Source: an uncultured Desulfovibrio sp. (GTDB taxonomy: Bacteria > Desulfobacterota > Desulfovibrionia > Desulfovibrionales > Desulfovibrionaceae). From it: a stretch of DNA of 64,000 nt. Shown in pieces: positions 38,377 through 48,700 of this stretch. The stretch covers positions 1 through 64,000 of the forward strand of contig URBN01000002.1 of NCBI GenBank assembly GCA_900546145.1, read 5' to 3'. Below the pieces are notes generated by a model that saw nothing but the letters and a program-made list of their open reading frames with translations, was not told the origin of the DNA and did no database searches. Position 1 is the stretch's first letter. The number at the start of each line of letters is the position of its first letter. Made by a program: the position numbers and the translations under genes.

Positions 38377-40287
38377 TCAGTCAGCGTGGCGTTCGACATT
38401 GCTCTGCCACCACAGCTGGAAGACTATCAGTGTCCACAGAGGGACTCTCAGATCTTTTTTCCCGGAAATATGGTCATCCATGAGTCTGCGTACCACGTCG
38501 GGCCTGAAGAATCCGCTGCGGCGGAGCGATTCAGGGCTGAGGAGATCTTCCATGAGAGGGCGCAGGCGGCCGCTCAGCCATTCTGAAACGGGTATCTGGA
38601 AGCCACGTTTGTTGCGGTGCAGTATTTTTTCAGGAAGCAGATCGGCAAAAGTTTTTTTGAGAAGGTATTTGCGTTTGAAGCCGTGAAGCTTGAAACGCAC
38701 AGGCAGACGGGCCACGAACTCGGCGACGTCGCGATCAAGGAACGGAGCCCGGACTTCAAGGGAATTCAGCATAGAACAGCGGTCTACCTTGACCAGGATG
38801 TCATCAAGCAGGAATTCGTGTGCGTAGACATTGAAAGCCCTCTGCAGGGGCGTAGCGTTCTGCCAGTGGGTAAAGTCGCTGAGTGTGGGAGCGTAGAGGT
38901 GCTCCTTCTTAAGGAAGTCCTTATCCGGGTGGCAGAGAAGTTCCTCCTGCATCTCTTGCGTAAAGGCTGTAAGCATGGCCTGTATGCGGAGCCAGGCGGG
39001 CTGTGCAGCCGCGCAGAGAAAGTTGTGCGCGGCGAGATTGAGGTTGATGTAGCCATGGGATGCAGGGAGTTTTCTGCACAGAGGTTCGAGAATGCCCTTC
39101 CGCAGGAATCGGGGCAGGCTCCGGTATTTCTGGGCGAGGGCGAAACCGATATAGTGCTCATATCCGGCCCACAGTTCGTCTGAGCCGTCACCGCCAAGGG
39201 CTACGGTCACCTTTTCCCTTGTCATCTTGGAGAGGAGCCAGGTGGGAGCCACAGAGGCGTCGGCCATGGGCACGTCCATACGGCTCACGATCTCAGGAAG
39301 AATGTCCGCACATTCGGAGGCGTACAGGATGCGCTCATGGTGGTGGGTGGCAAAGGCCTGGGCCACGCAGCGGGCGTAGGACGTCTCGTCAAAGCTGGCT
39401 TCCTTGAAGCCTATGGAGAAGGTCTCCACTGGCTTGTCTGAGATACCGGCCATGAGTCCGCAGACGATGGAGGAGTCTATGCCTCCTGAGAGAAAGAGTC
39501 CCAGCGGGACATCGGAAATCATGCGCCGCCTGACAGCCTGGGTCATGAGTCTGCGCAGTTCCCCTCTGGCTTCCTTTTCGCTGATTGTGCTTTTGTCGTC
39601 AGCGGGAGGCAGTTCCCAGTAGCTGAAGGTGTGAATGTTGCCGTTTTCCAGTACGAGGGCATGAGCCGGGGCGATTTGCTTCACCTCAATGAACATGGTG
39701 TCAGGGCAGGGCACGTACTGATAAGCCAGATAGCGCATGACCGCATGCGGATCCAGTGTGAGTTTGAGCCAGGGGATGCGGCGCAGACAGGACATTTCTG
39801 AGGCAAAGACAAAGATGCCGTTCTGAACCGTGTAGAAAAAGGGTTTCTTACCGAAACGGTCGCGGGCGCAGAAAAGGCGTTTCTTTTCCTCATCCCAGAG
39901 GGCAAAGGCGAACATTCCGTTGAAACGTTCAACGCAGGAGGTGCCCCAGTGTCTGTAGGCTTCCAGAATTACTTCCGTGTCAGAATGGCTGAGGAAACGG
40001 GCTCCCTCGGTTTCGAGCTGATTGCGGATTTCCCGGAAATTGTAGATTTCCCCATTGAAGGTAATGGTCAGCGTGCCACGAGCGTCGTGCATGGGCTGTC
40101 CGCCGCCCGCAAGGTCGATAATGGAAAGCCTGCGGTGACCGAGGCAGACGCCGTCTGATGACCAGAGTCCGTCGCCGTCAGGACCGCGGTAACTCATGGC
40201 ATCGGTCATGGTGCGGACGTACACACTGCTGTCAGCGGGGAGCTGGCCGTCTGGAAATACAGCGGTCATTCCAGCTATTCCGCACAT
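38377..40287 (-). CDS. asnB: AsnB-type glutamine-dependent asparagine synthetase
   Basis: 636 residues. An N-terminal Ntn glutaminase with catalytic Cys2 (MCGIAGM), RGPDGDG, RRLSIIDL and NGEIYNFRE, then a synthetase domain with the PP-loop LSGGIDSS and LGGDGSDELWAGYEHY. Besides making asparagine, paralogues in surface-polysaccharide loci amidate sugars or uronic acids. Here it overlaps the glycosyltransferase gene before it by 13 bases, which favours a role in the glycan locus. asnB is the family name; the true acceptor is not known. Confidence 0.85.
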   Translation of the reverse strand: MCGIAGMTAVFPDGQLPADSSVYVRTMTDAMSYRGPDGDGLWSSDGVCLGHRRLSIIDLAGGGQPMHDARGTLTITFNGEIYNFREIRNQLETEGARFLSHSDTEVILEAYRHWGTSCVERFNGMFAFALWDEEKKRLFCARDRFGKKPFFYTVQNGIFVFASEMSCLRRIPWLKLTLDPHAVMRYLAYQYVPCPDTMFIEVKQIAPAHALVLENGNIHTFSYWELPPADDKSTISEKEARGELRRLMTQAVRRRMISDVPLGLFLSGGIDSSIVCGLMAGISDKPVETFSIGFKEASFDETSYARCVAQAFATHHHERILYASECADILPEIVSRMDVPMADASVAPTWLLSKMTREKVTVALGGDGSDELWAGYEHYIGFALAQKYRSLPRFLRKGILEPLCRKLPASHGYINLNLAAHNFLCAAAQPAWLRIQAMLTAFTQEMQEELLCHPDKDFLKKEHLYAPTLSDFTHWQNATPLQRAFNVYAHEFLLDDILVKVDRCSMLNSLEVRAPFLDRDVAEFVARLPVRFKLHGFKRKYLLKKTFADLLPEKILHRNKRGFQIPVSEWLSGRLRPLMEDLLSPESLRRSGFFRPDVVRRLMDDHISGKKDLRVPLWTLIVFQLWWQSNVERHAD

Positions 40288-41570
40288 TCCGGATTCCTCC
40301 TGTGAAAGCTTTCAGTGAAGAGAGCTGCAAGCCTGTCACCGTTTTTCTTGGGGGAGAACATGTCAGCTGCGAATGCGGCGCCGTTGCGCCCCAGGGCGCG
40401 GGCCTCTTCTGGATTATCCATAAGACGGCATATCGCATCGGCAAGGGCTGCAGGATCTTTCTGAGGAATGAGAAGGCCGGTCTCTCCGTCTCTGACGATT
40501 TCTGGCAGTGCGTTGATATTAGTAGCGATGACGGGGAGACCGAAGCTCATGGCCTCGATGACAGTATTCGGGATGCCATCCCGTCTGCCGGATTCATGAA
40601 TGACGCAGGGGGCAAGAAAAATGTCGTGGCTGCGGATGAGGCCGGGCAGCTGATCGTGAGAGACGATGCCCGGGAGATCGACAAGATTCTCGAGCCCGAG
40701 CTGCTTTCTGAGATCCATGATCGTCTGGGTCATGTGTCCGAGTCCGAGAGCCGTTCCGCCTCCGCCGGCGAGTGTGAGCCGGAAGGAGCGGCCCCGGTCT
40801 TTGAGAATACCGCAGGCCTTCAAAAGAATATCGAAACCCTTTGTTATGTCAAAACGCCCTACAGCCAGGAGCCTGATCGGTGGCTGCATGGGCACCTGAG
40901 CGGTGCTGTCAACCTCGAGGCTGAGGCTGTTGTAGACGAGGCGCAGCCTGTCGGCGCAGGCCGGGGCAAGATCGGTGATACGGCGGGCATCGGCGGCGTT
41001 ATTCGTACGGATGAAGAGCGCGTCGTTCAATTTGTCCACAAGATCGGGATCAGCCGGGTTGAGGTTATCTCCTCTGGCAGACGTGGCAAAGGGAATACCT
41101 TCCAGCAGATAGACAGTGCGTGCCGCCGTCGTCGTGCCGCGGGGCCAGGGAGCGTAGCAGATGTCGATGCCGGCCTCCTTCAGCGTGCGTGCCAGATGGA
41201 CGCCGCAGAGGAAGGCCCAGAGATTTTCTCCAAAGGTTTCGAGACTTTTCCAGCGGTACAGGAGGCTTTTGCCGGCCACACGCATGAGACGCAGGGGATG
41301 CCGGCAGAAGGTGATGAAGAAAGAGGTCAGAATAGAAGGAAGAGCAACAGTGCCCATCGTGTGTACGTTTCTGGCAGCTTCCTTCATTTCCTCGGAGCAG
41401 TGTCTGAGATTTTTCCCATACAGCGTGATGACGGATACGGGGAGACGGCTGCGCAGGGACTCCACGTCGCGGAAGATGAAAGGCTGCGTGAAAAGCGGGT
41501 ACCAGAGCAGGATGACGGCAATGTGAGGCAGTCTCTCCGGCAGGGGTGTTGGTGAAGAAGATGCGGTCAT
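40275..41570 (-). CDS. Glycosyltransferase, GT4-like
   Basis: 431 residues from ATG at 41570 (GGGGG at seven bases). A GT-B enzyme: N-terminal domain starting [25 protein letters not shown], then the C-terminal nucleotide-sugar domain with [43 protein letters not shown] and the E-rich [21 protein letters not shown] of GT4-type enzymes. The frame is open 39 codons further upstream and would overlap the deacetylase-like gene; the later start still overlaps nothing essential. It ends 13 bases inside asnB. It is a close architectural relative of the glycosyltransferase at 42588-43934. Confidence 0.87.
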   Translation of the reverse strand: MTASSSPTPLPERLPHIAVILLWYPLFTQPFIFRDVESLRSRLPVSVITLYGKNLRHCSEEMKEAARNVHTMGTVALPSILTSFFITFCRHPLRLMRVAGKSLLYRWKSLETFGENLWAFLCGVHLARTLKEAGIDICYAPWPRGTTTAARTVYLLEGIPFATSARGDNLNPADPDLVDKLNDALFIRTNNAADARRITDLAPACADRLRLVYNSLSLEVDSTAQVPMQPPIRLLAVGRFDITKGFDILLKACGILKDRGRSFRLTLAGGGGTALGLGHMTQTIMDLRKQLGLENLVDLPGIVSHDQLPGLIRSHDIFLAPCVIHESGRRDGIPNTVIEAMSFGLPVIATNINALPEIVRDGETGLLIPQKDPAALADAICRLMDNPEEARALGRNGAAFAADMFSPKKNGDRLAALFTESFHRRNPECAE

Positions 41571-41604
41571 CGGTTTGCCCCCATGTATGTGTGATGCGTC
41601 AGAG

Positions 41605-42591
41605 TTAGCGGCATACTGACCAGTCGGATCCTGAGGGGCATCGGAGTACGGGCAGCACGTGCCGGGAACAGTTGTCGAATTCGCCAAGCGTCATGAATTC
41701 CACATTGTATCTGCCACAGAGCCAGACAATGTAGGCGCGGAGTTTCTGAAGGAGCGCATCTACTTTCTGTGCCGTGGCAAGAAGAGGATTGCCTCCGGGG
41801 AACATCTCGGAGGAGTGCCAGGTCAGAGAAATCGTCGTTCCCCCCCGTGCGACAAAGAGACGCGTCACCGTCTTCATGGCCCAGAGAGGATGATAGACAG
41901 GGAGAAGGGCGAGAGCTCCCCATTGCTGGTATCTCCGGAAGAGGGCCGGGCTGAGACGCTGCGTAAGTCCCGGGAGGCAGCGCAGAAGGGGGGTGACGGT
42001 CAGCGGCAGTTCGACAATGGTGCGTCCTGCCGCAGGAATGAGGTAGGGGTCAGAGGGTGCCGAGAAGTGATCCGGGCGGGTGTGCCCGGCATCGGCGGCA
42101 TGAAGGGGACGCACTGAAGCGTCGCGCTGTATGCCGGCTTCGGCCAGAAGAGGCCAGTGTTCCTGACGGATATCCCATCTGCCCATGCGGAAGGATGAGG
42201 GCCGCCTGCCGATACGTTTCCTGCCTGCTTCGAGCAGGTGATCGAGCTTGGCGGAAAACTGTGCGGCGGTGAGAGATGAACTTGGTACGCTGTGCGTCTC
42301 GGTCCCTTCGAGGACGATGGGCGGCGTGTTCCAGTGGTGCATGTGTGCTCCGATTTCCAGGGGATACCGGGCTGCCATATCCTCAACGGAGGACCAGGCC
42401 GTGTCGTTTTCGAAAACGGCGTTGTCGCAGAAAAGAGTGGGGCGGAGACCAAGACGCAGGAGCGGGGCAAGGCGGCTGAGGTTTTTCACGTTGCTCACCG
42501 GCTGACGTACGGCGAGGCTGTAGCCGTTGCGGAAAAGGCCTTCCTCCTCGACGTCGAGGCTGGCCACAAGGTGTATGCTTTGTCGGTTCAT
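41605..42591 (-). CDS. Polysaccharide deacetylase-like protein
   Basis: 328 residues. NodB/WalW-like features: the opening strand LVASLDVEEEG (Asp pair for metal), GAHMHHWNTPP carrying the metal His motif, FRMGRWDI, and a C-terminal LTWHSSEMFPGGNP with the late His. No signal peptide is seen, so it would act in the cytoplasm, on a lipid-linked or nucleotide-linked intermediate rather than on finished polymer. It overlaps the upstream glycosyltransferase stop by four bases (ATGA type), showing coupling. Confidence 0.8.
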   Translation of the reverse strand: MNRQSIHLVASLDVEEEGLFRNGYSLAVRQPVSNVKNLSRLAPLLRLGLRPTLFCDNAVFENDTAWSSVEDMAARYPLEIGAHMHHWNTPPIVLEGTETHSVPSSSLTAAQFSAKLDHLLEAGRKRIGRRPSSFRMGRWDIRQEHWPLLAEAGIQRDASVRPLHAADAGHTRPDHFSAPSDPYLIPAAGRTIVELPLTVTPLLRCLPGLTQRLSPALFRRYQQWGALALLPVYHPLWAMKTVTRLFVARGGTTISLTWHSSEMFPGGNPLLATAQKVDALLQKLRAYIVWLCGRYNVEFMTLGEFDNCSRHVLPVLRCPSGSDWSVCR

Positions 42592-43934
42592 GACCTGCTT
42601 CCGTCCGTGTGCGCGTCAGAGGCCCCCGCCTGGGTGCCTGGTTCTCCGCGCATGGCGGATTCGTAGAGTTCGCAGAGCTGGAGTGTGTTATATTCAGAGT
42701 CAAACATTTTCCGGACAAGTTCTCTGCCCGCGGCTGCCATTTTCAGGGATTCGTCCCAGTGATCCACTGTCCAGCGTATGGCGGAGCAGATGGCACGGGC
42801 GTCCCTCTGGGGAATGAGGAGGCCTGTTTTTCCGGGATGAATGACCTCACTGATGCCGCAGACATCCGTGGCGATAACAGGCATTCCGTTGGTGAGGGCC
42901 TCCATGATGACATTGGGGATGCCATCCCGATCGCCGTTCTGATGGATGACACTCGGTACAATCATCATATTGTGCGATTTCATGAACCTCATGAGATGGT
43001 CATGAGGGACAAATCCGGGCAGATCGATATCGTTTTCAAGCCCGAGACGGTGGATTTGTGATACGATGCGGTGGTGCCAGTTGCCATCGCCTACGAGGGT
43101 GAGATGGACGGGAAATTTTTCCCGGCGCAGTCTCGCCATGGCCGTAATCAGATAGGGAAAGCCTTTTTTACGGCAGAAACGGCCCACAGCCAGAATCCTG
43201 TAGGGAGGCAGACAGGGGGCAGGACCATCAACGTGCTGAACGAGGGTCAGCGTATTGTAAATGAGGTGGATTTTGCTTTCGCTTCCGGCAGGGCAGAATT
43301 TTTTCAGCCATTCCACGTCGGCAGCGTTATTGGTGCGGACAAACAGCGCATCGCGGGACTTCTCCGCGAGCAGCCCGTCCTCGGGATAAATATCACCGGC
43401 CCTGCCAGTGAAAGAAAAGGGGATCCCGGTGAGCCGGGAAGCCACCCAGGCTGCCGTCGCGGGTCCGTTTGCCCACGGTGCGTGAAGGAGGCTGACGCCG
43501 TCATTCGTGATGAGTTCGGCGAGCCGGAAACCGGCAAAGAAACAGAGCGTGTTTTCCGCGTACGATTCGGCATTTCGCATGCGCTGCAGCAGTATTTCCC
43601 GGACCAGGCGCAGGACAAGGCGCGGGCGTTTCCTCATCTGCCTGAAGAAGGCTGCGAGGATGGACAGGGAAGCCCTGAGACCGATGTGCGTGAGGGGGCC
43701 GCTGTAATTCAGCATCTCGGCAGACTGTCCTTCCGGACGTGTGCCGTAGAGCGTGTATACCGAAAGGGGAAAGCCCTTTTCCCTGAGCCGCATAACCTCA
43801 CGGAAAATGAACGTTTCCGAAGCGAGAGGGAACCAGAGGAGAACGTAGGCCAGACGGCCTCCGTTTCTGTGTTCTGTTAATGAAAACGCTCCCGACGCAG
43901 AACCGCCGGGAGCGTATGGTAATTTTTCTGCCAT
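42588..43934 (-). CDS. Glycosyltransferase, GT4-like
   Basis: 448 residues. GT-B fold: YVLLWFPLASETFIFREVMRLREKG at the start of the acceptor domain, then RILAVGRFCRKKGFPYLITAMARL, LPGFVPHDHLMRFMKSH and DGIPNVIMEALTNGMPVIATDV with the conserved Glu. It shares the LLWFPL-FIFREV start pattern with the enzyme at 40275-41570, so the two are likely paralogues adding successive sugars. It begins 12 bases after the oxoamine synthase gene and has a poor Shine-Dalgarno, so it may depend on coupling. Confidence 0.87.
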   Translation of the reverse strand: MAEKLPYAPGGSASGAFSLTEHRNGGRLAYVLLWFPLASETFIFREVMRLREKGFPLSVYTLYGTRPEGQSAEMLNYSGPLTHIGLRASLSILAAFFRQMRKRPRLVLRLVREILLQRMRNAESYAENTLCFFAGFRLAELITNDGVSLLHAPWANGPATAAWVASRLTGIPFSFTGRAGDIYPEDGLLAEKSRDALFVRTNNAADVEWLKKFCPAGSESKIHLIYNTLTLVQHVDGPAPCLPPYRILAVGRFCRKKGFPYLITAMARLRREKFPVHLTLVGDGNWHHRIVSQIHRLGLENDIDLPGFVPHDHLMRFMKSHNMMIVPSVIHQNGDRDGIPNVIMEALTNGMPVIATDVCGISEVIHPGKTGLLIPQRDARAICSAIRWTVDHWDESLKMAAAGRELVRKMFDSEYNTLQLCELYESAMRGEPGTQAGASDAHTDGSRS

Positions 43935-43946
43935 GTGTCAGTGAGA

Positions 43947-45314
43947 TTACTCGCCGGCGGTCTGTGGGTGCTCGGCTTTGTATTTTTCGAGGATCTGACG
44001 CACGTGAGGAATTTCCTCGATGATAGCGTCGATAGCCGTACGGCAGTTTCCCTCAGTCTGGGCCGCGGACAGGAAGAAGCGCAGCCTTGCCTCTCCTTCC
44101 TTGACGGCAGGGAAAGCGATGGGCATGACGTAAATACCGCGCTTCAGAAGCTGTGTGGCGAGGAAGCCGGTGAACATGGATTCACCGGTGATAATGGGGA
44201 CGATAGCGTATCCCTGCGATTCTCCCGTATCCAGTCCCTTGCTCCTGGCGTATTCCAGGAAGTAGCGTGAAATATGCTGCAGTTTTTTCACACGCTCTGG
44301 CTCGCGCTCCATGATTTTCAGCGCGGTCAGGCAGGCGACAGCAATAACAGGGGGCATGCCGACACTGAAAACGAACCCCGGGGAACCATATTTCAGATAC
44401 TGGACGATATCCCTGTGGCCGGCGATGTAGCCGCCACAGCCGCAGAGGGTCTTTGACAGCGTGCTCATCCACAGATCGACATCCCCGGGATCGATATTGA
44501 AATACTCACGGATGCCGCCGCCGTGTTCGCCGAGGATGCCCAGAGAGTGGGCCTCGTCGATCATAAGCATGCAGTTGTATTTTTTCTTGAGTTCGATGAG
44601 GCGCGGCACGTCAGGAATGTTGCCGTCCATGCTGAAAACGCCTTCCGTGATGATAACGCACTGCTTGTAATCCTTTCTCTTGGCTTCGAGCAGGCGTTCG
44701 AGATCGTCACAGCTGTTGTGCTGGAAGGGGAATTTCGTTGCTCCAGAGAGACGGGCTCCCTGGGCGAGGGAGTTGTGGGAAAGCTGATCGTAGAGGATCA
44801 GATCACGGGGGCCAAACAGGAATCCGATGGTCGAGACATTGGTGGCATGGCCGCTGACATAAACGATGCAGTCTTCCGTGCCCATGAATTTGGCTATGGC
44901 TTCCTCGAGGAGATGATGGGGCGTGCGTTCGCCGCCCACGAGCCGGCTGGCGCCTGCCGAAGTGCCGAAAACCCTGGCTGCTTCTGTTACAGCAGCCGTG
45001 ATTTCGGGATGCGTGTTGATATCGAGGTAGTCATATGTGGAAAAGTTGATGTAGTCTTTTCCATTGATATGGATAGTGGCCTTCGCTGCGCGGTCGGCGC
45101 AGAGGAAAAGCGGATTGGGCATACCCATTTTGGCGCCCATGGCCACCATTCTGTCGAACGAAAGCTTCGCGCGAAGCTTGGTGAAGGTGCTTACCGCTTC
45201 CTGTTTCTGCTCAGTACCCTGATGCGTTTCCGAAGGGCTGGAAGACATGTTCATGCTGGATGTATCCTTGACGTGATTGAAATACGCCCTTTTGGGCTGG
45301 AAGTCTGTCTCCAT
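43947..45314 (-). CDS. Alpha-oxoamine synthase family PLP enzyme
   Basis: 455 residues. This family (BioF, KBL, HemA, serine palmitoyltransferase, CqsA) joins an acyl thioester to an amino acid with loss of CO2. Seen here: FSTYDYLDINTHPEI, GTSAGASRLVGG, the PLP-binding SGHATN, EGVFSMDGN, DEAHSLG (253-259) and the Schiff-base Lys in TLSKTLCGCGGY (K288). A 50-residue low-complexity N-terminal extension is unlike BioF. ATG 45254 is an alternative start. Its place, divergent from an acyltransferase-ACP protein and leading a glycosyltransferase operon, suggests it makes a lipid- or ketone-type amine rather than biotin precursor. Confidence 0.85.
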   Translation of the reverse strand: METDFQPKRAYFNHVKDTSSMNMSSSPSETHQGTEQKQEAVSTFTKLRAKLSFDRMVAMGAKMGMPNPLFLCADRAAKATIHINGKDYINFSTYDYLDINTHPEITAAVTEAARVFGTSAGASRLVGGERTPHHLLEEAIAKFMGTEDCIVYVSGHATNVSTIGFLFGPRDLILYDQLSHNSLAQGARLSGATKFPFQHNSCDDLERLLEAKRKDYKQCVIITEGVFSMDGNIPDVPRLIELKKKYNCMLMIDEAHSLGILGEHGGGIREYFNIDPGDVDLWMSTLSKTLCGCGGYIAGHRDIVQYLKYGSPGFVFSVGMPPVIAVACLTALKIMEREPERVKKLQHISRYFLEYARSKGLDTGESQGYAIVPIITGESMFTGFLATQLLKRGIYVMPIAFPAVKEGEARLRFFLSAAQTEGNCRTAIDAIIEEIPHVRQILEKYKAEHPQTAGE

Positions 45315-45756
45315 CGGTGCGGGTCAGTTATGACCAAAAATAATAAATAACAAACTTCAAATTTCATATTATCTGAAGAATATAGGAAAATCAATATAGG
45401 TTTTTTCTGGAGGGGTTTCCTGAAAAACATTTCAGCCCGGCATCGCCGGCCCGGATTGCGGGAGGGGGAAGGGCTTTCTTTCCCTTTCAGAGGAATCGTG
45501 TACGGCCCTGTCCCGGCTGCGGGGAGAGCAGAACGTCTTTCTGCAGACAATTGAAGCCCGGTAAAAATTTCTATATAAGCGATCAGATGAATACCGTGCG
45601 GCACAGGGAAATTTTTTGTCCCGGAAATCATGCAGGCCGTTAAGCCCCCGTCTCTGGTGCTGCGGCAGCCGGGCCGGGAATTTCCGGCTTTCCGCGCGGG
45701 AATGGTAAAAGGATGCATCTGCAACGTTTTCTGGGGCTGGATCCCGGGACGGGGCC
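45315..45756. other. Divergent control region of the glycolipid-like locus
   Basis: 442 bases without a gene. The first 80 bases beside the oxoamine synthase start are strikingly AT-rich compared with the surroundings and probably hold the promoters and regulator sites for one or both arms. No exact sigma-70 or sigma-54 match was seen. Confidence 0.5.
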
Positions 45757-48700
45757 ATGCGTGATGAGCCAACTCTTAGCGCCGCGCCTTTTCGCGGCAG
45801 TGAGTGTTCTTTATTGATGACAGATAGCACTGGGCTGAAAACGGCGGATCAGGATGTCGGCGGCCGGGTCGTGTCTCTTGACGGCGTCCGGTATGGCATT
45901 CTGGACAGCGGCGGCACCTCGTGGCGTCTCGGGACGGTCAATCCTCTCTGGATGCAGCATATGCCCACCGTTTCCCGGCCTGAGGATGATGAACTGGCTG
46001 CTCTGGAGAAGGACGGGATATTCCTGTCCAGGCGGGATACACTGACGCCCCATCTGGCCGTGATGTGCTGTGGCCAGGGAATGGTCTGGCCTGGCATGGG
46101 CCGCGAACTGTATGACAATTTCCCCGCCGCACGCGATGCCATGGATCTTCTGGCAGCCTGTGCCAACTGGGATGTGCTCGCTCTCATGGATGAGCCCGAT
46201 GTCGAGACCATAGGACTGACCCGCTGGCAGCAGCCGTACCTTTTCCTGCTGGAGTTTGCGCAGTGGAGCCTGTACCGCTCTCTGGGACTGAAGCCATCCC
46301 TCATCTGTGGTCATTCCCTGGGCGAGCTCATTGCCCTCTGCCTCGCCGGCGTCTACTCTCCTGAGGTATGCTGGTACATCCTGGAAACCCGTTCGAATCA
46401 TATGGCCGATCTGGAGGCCAAGTCCACCAGGGACACGGGCATGCTGGCTGTTTACGCCGGCGAGGACGTACTGGCTGAGGTTCGTCAGACATGGCCGGAC
46501 CTCTACGTGTCCAACTACAACACGCCGAAGCAGTTCATTCTTTCCGGGCCCAGGGACATCCTCATGCAGGCCCGCCGGGTCCTTCGCAAAAAGCATTACC
46601 CCGCCGTCATGCTGAACGTGACGCTGGCTTTCCACCATCCCAGCATGCGCGTGCTTCGGGACCTTTCCTACCGCCGGCTCAGCGCTCTGGAAATGCACGC
46701 TCCCTCCACGCTTCTCCTCAGCTGTGTCACCACAGGCTTTTATCCGGATGATGAGGCAGATATCTGCCGCTACATCGTTGATCTTGATGAGCATTCCGTC
46801 CGCTGGGTCGAGTGCGTGCGTAATATGTGGCAGCGTGACGGGATACGCCATTTCCTGGAACTGGGCCCCCAGGATACACTCTGCGGCCTGGTGACGGAAA
46901 ATGAACCCCGCGCCCTCTGCATGGCTTCCTCAGCCAGAGGGCACGAATGCGAGAATATGCGCTGCACACTGGCGAAGCTGTTTTCGCTCGGGCATCTTTC
47001 TTATGACGCCGTGCGCACGGCGTCCGCGCTCCTTGGGAAAAAACAGTTTCCCTCGGCCGCAGTGGAATCGCCGTCACAGGCTCCCTGTTCCGTGGAGCAT
47101 CAGGAAACAGGCACATCAGGGGAATCCAGCCGGACGGAAAAAGTGACTCTCGAGCTCTTGGGTAAGGCGTCGGGCCGCGACCCTTCAGAAATCAGACTGG
47201 GCATGGATCTGCGCTTTGATCTTTCCCTGCGTTCGAGCTCCTTCCCGAGGCTCATCGAGGAGGCCGAGAAAGAGCTGCATGTGAGTGTGGATTTCGAGGA
47301 TCTCCTTCAGGTAGTGACCGTTGGTGATCTGATGCGCATTTTTGCTGGCAAGACCGGGGAAAAGATTGCCGGTTCAGGCCTTGGACGCCCTGCACTCGGC
47401 GCTCCGCTCAGAAGGCCTTTCCTGGCCCGTACGTCCGCCGCGCAGGCAGGAGACGTGCCTGCAGAATGCCCCCTCAATCCCACCCGGAGAAATATGGTTC
47501 TCTCCCCCGGGAGCACCATAGGCGTGTACGGGATCCAGGACGGCCTTGCGGCTGCTCTGCTTTCGAGCATTCTCCCCGAGGGCATGAACCTGCTCCTGCC
47601 GGAATCCTTTCCTCTGACGGCTGACCGGGCCAGAGGTACGGAGTGTCAGGTCCTGACGCTCTGTGTCCCCGGCGCGCCCCTGCAGGGTTGCCTCGCCGGG
47701 CGCAGCATCGTGGACATGATGCTGGTCGGGGGGCCTTCCGTCGAAAATATGTCCGGTGAGGACAGAAAGCTTTTCTGCCGTGAGCTTGTCCGCGTGCAGT
47801 GCCATCTTCTGGCGGTCGTACAGACGGGCAGTGCTATAAGGCAGGGAAGCCTGGTGCCTGCCCTGGCAGCCGCGGCCGCGGAGGCCGGCGTGCGTCTTCT
47901 GCACATTCGCTGCCACGGGGAATCCGCCTCCTGGCCGGATTTGGAACTTGGCGATCTCTTTGCCCGTGAAATCTGCTGCGGCGAGACAACGCCGGTGGAC
48001 TGGTATCCCTCCGGGGAGGTGGAACTTCTGCCGCAGAATCTTCTGGATGACGCCGACGCTTCTCCCCGCGTTTTCCCCGATAGCCATCCGGCCGGACGCA
48101 TCAGCGCGAAGTACATTTCCACCTGCTCCCAGTATTCAGCTGCGGCCCAGCCTTCTCTGCGCGGGACGGGTTTTACCGACAGCGGGGATCGCCGCATACC
48201 CGAAACATTTCTTCTTTCCTCCGGGCTCGACTCGGCTATGATGCTCATGCCATGGCTTGAGCCCATAGGTTTTACGGACGTGCACTTCAGGGACCCTCTC
48301 GGCGTCCGCGACGGTCAGGTCCGGGAAGCTGAAATCCTGACTGACGTCGGTCCCTGGCTGCGCCATGATCTGAGTATGGTCAGAATGTGCCACTTCAGCC
48401 TCTCGGCCCGCGATCTCACGGGTAATGGAAGGATGAAAAACGGCCGAACAGTATATTCATACGGCAAAGTCATCATGGGCGGCCCTGTCAGCGCCATTCC
48501 TCCGCTCTGGGGAGATGAGACTGCAGGGATGAGCGGTGAGCCGCAGGACTGGGAATCGTGGTATGCCCGCAGAGGCATCGGCGCTCCCTGGCATCTGCTT
48601 TCCCATGTGCAGATCCTGCCCGGACACGTGCTGACGGCAGACCTTGGCGCAAGCCCGGCAATTGCCCTCAGCGGCGTTTGGAATTACAGTAATCAGCTTT

